Below are positions 58,781 to 64,000 of a stretch of DNA of 64,000 bases, in pieces. The notes beneath the pieces were generated by a model that did no database searches, was not told where the DNA came from, and saw nothing but the letters and a program-made list of their open reading frames with translations. The first letter of the stretch is position 1. Each line of letters opens with the position of its first letter. Origin of the DNA: Actinoplanes regularis (lineage in GTDB: Bacteria > Actinomycetota > Actinomycetes > Mycobacteriales > Micromonosporaceae); the NCBI RefSeq assembly GCF_900188005.1, contig NZ_FZNR01000026.1, forward strand, positions 1-64,000, written 5' to 3'. A program made the translations under genes and the position numbers.

Positions 58781-59179
58781 TCAGCAGGTTGAGATCATCG
58801 CGTTGTGCAGGGTGTTCGCCGTGCCGCGGACCGAGCTGACCGAGGTGCGCACAGCGGCGAGGTTGATCGCGCTCGGCGCTTCCTTGGCGACCCGCAGGTC
58901 CGCCGCGAGCTGCTCCACCGACGCTTTCAGAGCGTCCGCCTGCTCGCTGAACTGGCTCTTCGCGTCCGTGTAGAGCTGGTTGAGTTCGGTGCGCAGCTGC
59001 GTCAGATAAGGCCGCAGCGCGGACAGCCCGTTCTCCGACACGTTGACGTGCCGGATGTGGTCCACGGTGTTCTGCACCGCGTCCCAGCTGTCGCAGACCG
59101 GCGGCTTCGCGGCCTCCTCGGCCGAGCAGCCCGCCATCGCGAACAGTAGCAGTACGACGACGACCAGGTTGCGCTTCAT
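58781..59179 (-). CDS. Small lipoprotein, predicted leaderless
   Basis: The 132-residue protein has a lipoprotein signal VVVVLLLFAMAGC (Cys18) and a helical, coiled-coil-like mature part (for example LRTELNQLYTDAKSQFSEQA), with a further Cys pair (Cys29 and the final Cys132) that may form a disulfide. Function is unknown. The ATG at 59179 lies 12 bp after the first base of CACGCT, the -10 of the regulon box shared with the DUF6325 gene, and lacks a ribosome site. It heads the operon with DUF7144 and BrkB. Confidence 0.75.
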   Translation of the reverse strand: MKRNLVVVVLLLFAMAGCSAEEAAKPPVCDSWDAVQNTVDHIRHVNVSENGLSALRPYLTQLRTELNQLYTDAKSQFSEQADALKASVEQLAADLRVAKEAPSAINLAAVRTSVSSVRGTANTLHNAMISTC

Positions 59180-59185
59180 GGCGCC

Positions 59186-59231
59186 AGCGTGCCGCGCGCC
59201 CCCGTGACGGGTCCTCACCCTTGCCGGATGA
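59186..59231 (-). promoter_or_regulatory. Regulon box and -10 for the lipoprotein operon (shared box)
   Basis: The palindrome TCACCC-TTGCC-GGATGA (59215-59231) is followed on the minus strand after 23 nt by CACGCT (59191-59186). Confidence 0.7.
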
Positions 59232-59260
59232 GGCGGGATCCGGGCGCCGGGCAAGAGGAT
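59215..59260 (+). promoter_or_regulatory. Regulon box and -10 for the third DUF6325 gene (shared box)
   Basis: The same palindrome (59215-59231), followed on the plus strand after 23 nt by GAGGAT (59255-59260). A leader of about 32 nt carries AAGGAGCAGCAG before ATG 59298. Confidence 0.7.
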
Positions 59261-59297
59261 CGGGTTCCTGGAGCAGTGATTGGCGAAGGAGCAGCAG

Positions 59298-59840
59298 ATG
59301 GCCATCGGACCCGTTCAGCTGATCGTGCTGGGCTTCCGGCATCCGAACTTCCACGGCGAGGTCATCGCCGAGCTGGAACGACTGCGGCAGAACGACACCG
59401 TACGCGTGATCGACGCGCTCGCCGTCCACAAGGACGCGCGAGGAGACATCGAGGTCGAGCACCTGAGCAATCTGACCAGGGAGGAGGCCATCGAGCTGGG
59501 CAGCAAGATCGGCGCCCTGGTCGGCCTGGGCATCGAGGGCGAGGCCGGGCTGGAGGCGGGCGCGGCGCTCGGTGCGGCGGCGGCCGACGCCGCCGGACGG
59601 GTCGCGGTCTTCGACGACCCGCAGGCCTGGGACGTGCTGGCCGAGATCCCGAACGACAGCGCGGCCGCGCTGATCATGATCGAGCACCACTGGGCGGTGC
59701 CGCTGCGGGACGCGATCGCGCGGGCCGGTGGGTTCCGGATCTCGGACGGGTTCGTCAGCCCGTTCGACCTGATCGGAATCGGCCTCCTCACCGCCGAGGA
59801 GGCCAAGGAACTGCACGACATCGAGACCGCTGGATCCTGA
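59298..59840 (+). CDS. DUF6325-family protein with Gly/Ala-rich insert
   Basis: The 180-residue protein starts MAIGPVQLIVLGFRHPNFHG and has VRVIDALAVHKDARGDIEVE. A hydrophobic glycine/alanine-rich stretch (GALVGLGIEGEAGLEAGAAL, about 75-100) follows, then LIMIEHHWAVPLRDAIARAGG. It is longer than the two DUF6325 proteins near 30 kb because of the insert. AAGGAG precedes the ATG. A tiny Arg-rich ORF follows 59 bp downstream. Confidence 0.8.
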   Translation: MAIGPVQLIVLGFRHPNFHGEVIAELERLRQNDTVRVIDALAVHKDARGDIEVEHLSNLTREEAIELGSKIGALVGLGIEGEAGLEAGAALGAAAADAAGRVAVFDDPQAWDVLAEIPNDSAAALIMIEHHWAVPLRDAIARAGGFRISDGFVSPFDLIGIGLLTAEEAKELHDIETAGS

Positions 59841-59899
59841 CCTCGGGATCGCTGGAGCCTGACCTCGATCCCGCTGGAACCTGACGAGAGGAGTCGCAG

Positions 59900-59971
59900 A
59901 TGTTCGGATCACGTCGAGTAGCCCGGCGTACCGGCCGGCGTACCGCCCGGCGCGTCGCCCGTCGCCGATAA
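59900..59971 (+). CDS. 23-residue arginine-rich microprotein
   Basis: ATG 59900 follows a strong ribosome site (GAGAGGAG, spacer six to seven) and opens 23 codons ending TAA at 59969-59971. The peptide reads MFGSRRVARRTGRRTARR followed by VARRR: twelve arginines, in a repeating V/T-A-R-R pattern. TAA is a rare stop in this GC-rich DNA. It lies downstream of the DUF6325 gene in the same direction. It could bind nucleic acid or membranes, but that is a guess from composition. Confidence 0.6.
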   Translation: MFGSRRVARRTGRRTARRVARRR

Positions 59972-59983
59972 CGGCGCCGGGGA

Positions 59984-61270
59984 TCAGCGGCGGCTGGGGA
60001 AACCCAGCCGCCGCAGTCGTGTCCAGTCCAGTTGCGGGGGCGGCGCGGGGACGCCGGGCCGCTGCCGCGGGACCCGGACCCGGAGTGCACCGGGAACGAT
60101 CTCGCAGCGTACGGGCGTCGAGAAGAGCAGCGCCTCACCGTCGACACCGACCGGGATCTCGGGCAGATCGGCGTCGACGGTCGCCTCGCGGCCGGTGCCG
60201 GCGCGCACCGCCCGGGCCCGGCCCCGGCGGCCGATCAGACCGGCCGCGTCCAGGGCGCCGCGCAGCGTCACGGCGAGGACCCCCAGCTCACCCCGGTCGA
60301 GACCGGAGCGCCGGCCGGAGTCGGTCCGGTAGGCGTTGTTGCTGATCAGGACCGCTTGTGGGCCGTTAACCGTGGTGCCGTCCACGGTCAGGCGCAGCGG
60401 TGACTCGCCGGCCAGCGCGGCGGGCAGCAGGTCGAGGGCGGTGCCGAGCTTGGCGTCGCGATAGTGCGGGCTCTGCACGACCGTCGCGTACGCGCCGAAC
60501 GACGCGTTGTTGACGAACGTGCGATCGCCGATCAGGCCCAGGTCGATCCGGATCTCCTCACCGTCGGTGAGCGCGTCCAGGCAGGTCGCCGGGTTCTCCC
60601 GGTCCAGGCCCAGGTCGAGAGCGAAGTGGTTGCGGGTGCCCGCCGAGATGACCAGGAACGGTACGCCGTGCTCGGCGGCCACCCCGGCGACCAGGGCCTG
60701 GGTGCCGTCGCCGCCGGCCACCCCGAGCAGATCCGCGCCGTCGCGGACCGCCCGGCGGGCCACTGCGGCGACGTCGACCGCGGGACCGTCCAGGAGGAAC
60801 ACCTCGGCGCCGAGGGCGCGGGCGGTCTCGGCGAGGCGGAACCGGCCGACCTTGCCGCCGCCCGAGCGCGGATTCATGATCAGGTACGGCCGCTCCGGAG
60901 CCTTGGTCGGCACGGTCGCCGGCCAGTCCGCCGCAGGTGCGAGAGCGCGCCGTCCCGCGGCCACCGCGACGGTCCAGAGCAGGCCGAACAGGACGACCAC
61001 CCAGACCAGCTCGGCACGCGCGTAGAGCACGGCCACCACCAGCGGGGCGAGCACCACGACGAACCCGGCCGCCCAGCGCAGCAGCCGGCGATGGGTGAGG
61101 AACCACCACGCGCCGGCCAGGGTGATCGCACTGCCGAGCGCGGCGACGAGCAGCAACCCGAGGCTGCCGTCGAGGCCGGCGACCGCGAGGACCAGCACGG
61201 TGGCGGAGATCGCCGCGGCGAACGCGAGCCGGGCCAGCCAGCGGCGCATCTGATCGGGTTCACCGGTCAC
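59984..61270 (-). CDS. Diacylglycerol/lipid kinase-like protein with membrane N-terminus
   Basis: The 428-residue protein has three or four membrane helices (about 10-105), followed by a DAGK catalytic domain. NPRSGGGKVGRF is the ATP-binding start, VAGGDGTQALVAGVA the glycine motif GGDGT, and VISAGTRNHFALDLGLD corresponds to PxGTxNDxA; the usual Asn-Asp is Asn-His here. A C-terminal beta domain follows. It probably phosphorylates a lipid. GTG 61270 is chosen because GAGGAGG lies six bases upstream; GTG 61294 has no ribosome site. Confidence 0.87.
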   Translation of the reverse strand: MTGEPDQMRRWLARLAFAAAISATVLVLAVAGLDGSLGLLLVAALGSAITLAGAWWFLTHRRLLRWAAGFVVVLAPLVVAVLYARAELVWVVVLFGLLWTVAVAAGRRALAPAADWPATVPTKAPERPYLIMNPRSGGGKVGRFRLAETARALGAEVFLLDGPAVDVAAVARRAVRDGADLLGVAGGDGTQALVAGVAAEHGVPFLVISAGTRNHFALDLGLDRENPATCLDALTDGEEIRIDLGLIGDRTFVNNASFGAYATVVQSPHYRDAKLGTALDLLPAALAGESPLRLTVDGTTVNGPQAVLISNNAYRTDSGRRSGLDRGELGVLAVTLRGALDAAGLIGRRGRARAVRAGTGREATVDADLPEIPVGVDGEALLFSTPVRCEIVPGALRVRVPRQRPGVPAPPPQLDWTRLRRLGFPSRR

Positions 61271-61410
61271 GTCAGCCTCCTCGGTGGCTCCCACGGCTTT
61301 GGCGCATAACCGCTAACGGGAGTCGTAGGTCGTACTAAATTCGGAATCTGTGAGCCTGCGGCGGACCGCCCGCATCTTGGACAGCCTCTCCGGACCGTCG
61401 GCGACCGGCC

Positions 61411-61455
61411 TCACTCCAGTGGGATGAGGTGCCGGGTCGTCCCTGCGCGGATCGT
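61411..61455 (+). promoter_or_regulatory. Regulon box and -10 for the M48 protease operon
   Basis: TCACTC-CAGTG-GGATGA (61411-61427), one mismatch, then 22 nt, then GATCGT (61450-61455). A leader of about 42 nt carries GGAGAGGAGG before GTG 61504. Confidence 0.7.
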
Positions 61456-61503
61456 CGGCACGAAGCCGCGGTGCCCGAAGCCGCGGGCAGGAGAGGAGGC
61501 ACC

Positions 61504-62349
61504 GTGTCGACGTCATCAGCCGCCGGCCCCCGGTTGCGGCACCCGGCCGAGATGCCGTTCTACGTATTCATGGTCGTGCTCAACCTGATCATCGTCTGGT
61601 TGATCCTGCAGTTCGCGATCACCCTGCCCTACCTGCCGGAACGCCTGCAGGGCACACCATGGGCGACCGCGATCCGCAGCGCGTTCATCGGCCTGCTCCT
61701 GCTGGTTCCGGTCCTGGTGATCATCAGGGAGACGCAGCGCGCCTCGGTGCGCGGCACCGCGGTCGAGCTGAGCCCGCACCAGTACGGCGACCTCTACCGG
61801 ACCGCCGACGACTTCGCCCACCGGCTCGGGCTGCCCCGCCGGCCGACGATCTACCTGGCCAACGGCAACGGCACGCTGAACGCCTTCGCGGCGCAGGCCA
61901 CCGGGCACGACTACGTGGTGCTCGCCAACGAGCTCTTCGTCAACCTGCAGCAGAACAACCGGGAGGGGCTGCGGTTCATCCTCGGCCACGAACTCGGGCA
62001 CATCCGGCTGCACCACGTCTCGCTCTGGTACCAGCTGTCGGTCGCCTACTCGGAGCGGATCCCGGTGCTCGGGCCGACGCTGTCCCGGCTGCGGGAGTAC
62101 TCCTGCGACCGGCACGGCGCCCACCTGTGCCCGTCCGGCGCGTCCGGGCTGGTGCTGCTCGCCTCCGGGCGGCACACCGAGCACACCACCGACGTGGAGC
62201 AGCTGGTGCGGCAGGGCCGGGCGCTGCGCGGGTTCTGGGTCGAGCTGGCCCAGCTGCCGCAGTCGCACCCGTTCACGGTGCGGCGCATCGAGCGGCTGTT
62301 CAAGCTCGGCCTGCTGCACTCGCGGGTCCACGACAGCGTCGCGAAGTAG
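61504..62349 (+). CDS. M48-family zinc metalloprotease
   Basis: The 281-residue protein has two membrane helices (about 20-42 and 60-76). An M48 peptidase domain follows with the zinc motif HELGH (162-166) and the third ligand Glu in SRLREYSCDRHGAHL near residue 203. HtpX-like members degrade misfolded membrane proteins. GTG 61504 has a strong GGAGAGGAGG ahead. It is the first gene of an operon with the small beta-alpha-beta protein and the K+ channel. Confidence 0.9.
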   Translation: MSTSSAAGPRLRHPAEMPFYVFMVVLNLIIVWLILQFAITLPYLPERLQGTPWATAIRSAFIGLLLLVPVLVIIRETQRASVRGTAVELSPHQYGDLYRTADDFAHRLGLPRRPTIYLANGNGTLNAFAAQATGHDYVVLANELFVNLQQNNREGLRFILGHELGHIRLHHVSLWYQLSVAYSERIPVLGPTLSRLREYSCDRHGAHLCPSGASGLVLLASGRHTEHTTDVEQLVRQGRALRGFWVELAQLPQSHPFTVRRIERLFKLGLLHSRVHDSVAK

Positions 62350-62360
62350 GGGGGCGAGTG

Positions 62361-62585
62361 ATGCCGGACCCGACCTACCAGGTCCGAGTCTCCGGGGTGA
62401 TCCCCGACGAGCTACTCGCCGAGCTGCGTGACCTGACCGTCAGCGTGGAGCCGCCGGAGACGGTACTGCACGGAAATTTGCCGGATCAGTCCGCGGTGGT
62501 CGGCCTGATCTCCCGGATCCACGGGCTCGGGCTGCGATTGATCGAGGTGCGCCGCCTGCCGGCGGACGACGACCCGGCCGGATGA
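62361..62585 (+). CDS. Small beta-alpha-beta domain protein, paralogue of 35553-35759
   Basis: The 74-residue protein reads YQVRVSGVIPDELLAELRDL, then TVLHGNLPDQSAVVGLISRI and a last strand LRLIEVRRL. The layout and spacing match the 68-residue protein at 35553. Start ATG 62361 follows GGGGGGCGAG; the overlapping GTG at 62358 is possible. Its stop overlaps the K+ channel start (ATGA). Confidence 0.75.
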   Translation: MPDPTYQVRVSGVIPDELLAELRDLTVSVEPPETVLHGNLPDQSAVVGLISRIHGLGLRLIEVRRLPADDDPAG

Positions 62586-63259
62586 CACCCCGCCACGGGT
62601 ACGGCCTGGTCCTGCTCCTGATCGTGAGCACCTACGTGCTGGCGATCTTCGCCGAACGGCACTGGATGGTGACGGTGCTGCTGGCGGTCCAGGCCGCCAC
62701 GGTGTGGCAGTCGCTGCGCGTTGCCCGGGCCCGTCCGGGTCTCCGGCTGGCCGGGGCGATCACGCTGCTGCTGGCGCTGGCCGCCGCCGCGGCCACCCAG
62801 GTCAACCAGGGGCGGCTGCTGACCGGGCTGGCGTTCTCCACCGCCAGTGCGCTGTACCTGCTGGCGCCGATCGCGATCGTCCGGGACCTGAGCCGCCGCG
62901 ACCGGGTGGACCTGCAGACGATGCTCGGGGCGCTCGCCGCGTACCTGCTGATCGGGATGGCTTTCGGGTTCGCGTACGAGTGCCTGGCGGTGATCCAGCC
63001 CGGTCCGTTCTTCGGCGAGCGCGGCGATCCGTCGCTGGCCGAGGCGCTCTTCTTCAGCTTCGTCACGGTGACCACCACCGGATACGGCGACCTGGTCCCG
63101 GCCGGCAACCCGGGACAGACGGTCGCCGTGTTCGAGGTGCTCACCGGTCAGATCTTCCTGATCACCGCGGTGGCCAAGGTGGTCGAGAACTGGCGCCCGC
63201 GCAACTGGAACCGCGGCTCATCCACCGGGGATGACGCGACCGGGCGCGAACTCCGGTGA
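62582..63259 (+). CDS. Two-TM-pore K+ channel-like protein
   Basis: The 225-residue protein has four or five helices. The pore loop has the K+ selectivity filter TVTTTGYGDLVP near residue 163, flanked by helices ALGALAAYLLIGMAFGFAYE and AVFEVLTGQIFLITAVAKVV. It has the ion-trans-2 layout without an RCK domain, so gating is not obvious. The ATG overlaps the preceding stop. Its 3' end contains the next regulon box. Confidence 0.9.
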   Translation: MTPRHGYGLVLLLIVSTYVLAIFAERHWMVTVLLAVQAATVWQSLRVARARPGLRLAGAITLLLALAAAAATQVNQGRLLTGLAFSTASALYLLAPIAIVRDLSRRDRVDLQTMLGALAAYLLIGMAFGFAYECLAVIQPGPFFGERGDPSLAEALFFSFVTVTTTGYGDLVPAGNPGQTVAVFEVLTGQIFLITAVAKVVENWRPRNWNRGSSTGDDATGRELR

Positions 63260-63263
63260 CCAT
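63218..63263 (+). promoter_or_regulatory. Regulon box and -10 for the 63294/DUF7144 genes
   Basis: TCATCC-ACCGG-GGATGA (63218-63234), an exact consensus match inside the 3' end of the channel gene, then 23 nt, then GACCAT (63258-63263). The leader carries GAGGGGA before GTG 63294. Confidence 0.7.
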
Positions 63264-63293
63264 GCCGTCGATCGATGAACGTGAGGGGATCCC

Positions 63294-63755
63294 GTGGTGA
63301 CGTCACTGTTGTTCCTCGTCCTCCTCGCGGCGATCGCCGCCGTCGCCCGGGAACGGCGTCGCCGGCGGGCGTTCGCCGAGGACGGCCCCACCTTCGAGTG
63401 CCGGGTCCGGGCCTGCGGGCCGCCGCCGGCCGCCTGGCGGCGGTTGCGGCGGCGCTGGTCGCGCTGGATGTGGGCGCGCTGGGCCGGTGAGGTCCTGGTG
63501 ATCCGGCGCGGGCCGGTCCTCGACCGCAACCTGAGGCTGACCGCGGAGGTCCTGCCGAAGGGCGTCTTCCGGCTGCCGGCGCAGGAGGGCCGGCGGTGCG
63601 GGCGGAATCCGATCGCGGTGCGGCTGCGCACCGACGACGGTGCCGTGATCGAAGTGGTCGCGGCCCGGGCGGCCCGGACCGAACTGGTCGGGAGCTTCGT
63701 GGCCGCGGCTTTCAGCGACCTGCCTCGGGCGCCGGTCCGGCGCCGCGAGAATTGA
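63294..63755 (+). CDS. DUF2550-like single-pass membrane protein
   Basis: The 153-residue protein has one N-terminal membrane helix (SLLFLVLLAAIAAVARERR), then a basic linker and a beta-rich domain with WAGEVLVIRRGPVLDRNLRL and PIAVRLRTDDGAVIEVVAAR. The layout fits DUF2550-type proteins, whose role is unknown. GTG 63294 and 63297 are adjacent and either could start. GAGGGGA lies just before. The DUF7144 gene follows after 17 bp. Confidence 0.65.
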   Translation: MVTSLLFLVLLAAIAAVARERRRRRAFAEDGPTFECRVRACGPPPAAWRRLRRRWSRWMWARWAGEVLVIRRGPVLDRNLRLTAEVLPKGVFRLPAQEGRRCGRNPIAVRLRTDDGAVIEVVAARAARTELVGSFVAAAFSDLPRAPVRRREN

Positions 63756-63772
63756 TCTGGAGGGAGAACGGC

Positions 63773-64000
63773 ATGTCGGACACCCAGCAGACGACCAACT
63801 ATGCGGAGGAGCCCTACACCCCGCCCCGAACCGCCCGGGAGCCGACCGCGTGGGTCGGCGCGGTGGTGTTCGCGGGGGTGATGCTCCTGCTCATGGGCGG
63901 CTTCCAGGCGATCGAGGGTCTGGTCGCCATCGTCCGGGACGAGTATTACCTGACCACCAACTCCGGGCTGGTGCTCACCTTCGACTACACCGTGTGGGGC
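63773..64000 (+). CDS. DUF7144-type membrane protein, partial (runs off the window)
   Basis: The first 76 codons are visible. The polar N-terminus (SDTQQTTNYAEEPYTPPRTA) is followed by WVGAVVFAGVMLLLMGGFQAIEGL and LTFDYTVWG, the same pattern as the copies at 35140, 43332 and 58353, closest to 43332. GGAGGGAGAACGGC precedes ATG 63773. The rest lies beyond the right edge. Confidence 0.85.
   Translation, partial: MSDTQQTTNYAEEPYTPPRTAREPTAWVGAVVFAGVMLLLMGGFQAIEGLVAIVRDEYYLTTNSGLVLTFDYTVWG

Noticed and set aside
1..64000. Search for CRISPR arrays, insertion sequences, integrases, rRNA and tRNA genes
   Set aside because: The tandem repeats here have no unique spacers between repeats and no cas genes nearby. 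No transposase or integrase motif, att-like duplication at a tRNA, or rRNA sequence was seen on reading.

Overview
The window is high-GC actinobacterial DNA with dense genes, many GTG starts and many ATGA/GTGA stop-start overlaps. A Wag31/DivIVA-type protein, an HrdB-like sigma factor, a PPOX/F420-type flavoprotein and several actinobacterial small membrane families (DUF6069, DUF6325, DUF7144, RDD, SHOCT, Rv1733c-like) point to an Actinoplanes-like member of the Micromonosporaceae. That placement is inference from gene content. I see no rRNA, tRNA, CRISPR array, transposase or replication origin.

Region 1 (1 to about 24.3 kb) is ordinary chromosome: the end of clpC, an NmrA-like reductase, a hybrid PAS histidine kinase, a DivIVA protein, a TPM-domain protein, and a MarR/DUF1772 divergent pair. 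It continues with a group 2 sigma factor, a copper/heme locus (PCuAC chaperone, Dyp peroxidase, CopC, PepSY protein), a FhuF-type protein, a LysR/EamA divergent pair, a flotillin/NfeD pair and TspO. Between 6.1 and 19.3 kb it is peppered with locus-specific short tandem arrays (units of 75, 33, 35, 54, 19, 24, 63, 28, 18 and 26/27 bp), mostly at the 3' ends of genes or just past them.

Region 2 (24.9 kb to the right edge) is a stress-type island. It holds a P-type ATPase operon, clusters of small DUF proteins, an AI-2E transporter, two BrkB proteins, two glycoside hydrolases, two large LAL/MalT-type regulators, a holin/phosphodiesterase fusion, a complete arginine deiminase operon (arcD-arcA-arcB-arcC plus a phosphoesterase), an Rv1733c-like protein with an MFS exporter, a lipid-kinase-like protein, an M48 protease and a K+ channel.

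The main result is that nearly every transcription unit of region 2 is preceded by the same element. It is a 17-bp palindrome, TCAYCC-N5-GGRTGA, followed after 22-23 nt by a minimal -10 of the form GAnnnT or CAnnnT. In seven genes the start codon lies exactly where transcription should begin (12-13 nt after the first base of that hexamer) and there is no clear Shine-Dalgarno sequence. Where the start codon is further away, a strong Shine-Dalgarno is present. I read this as one regulon driven by a class II activator, with many leaderless mRNAs, functionally like the DosR/DevR dormancy regulon of mycobacteria but with a different operator. The regulator is not identified here. The island runs off the right end of the window in the middle of a fourth DUF7144 gene.
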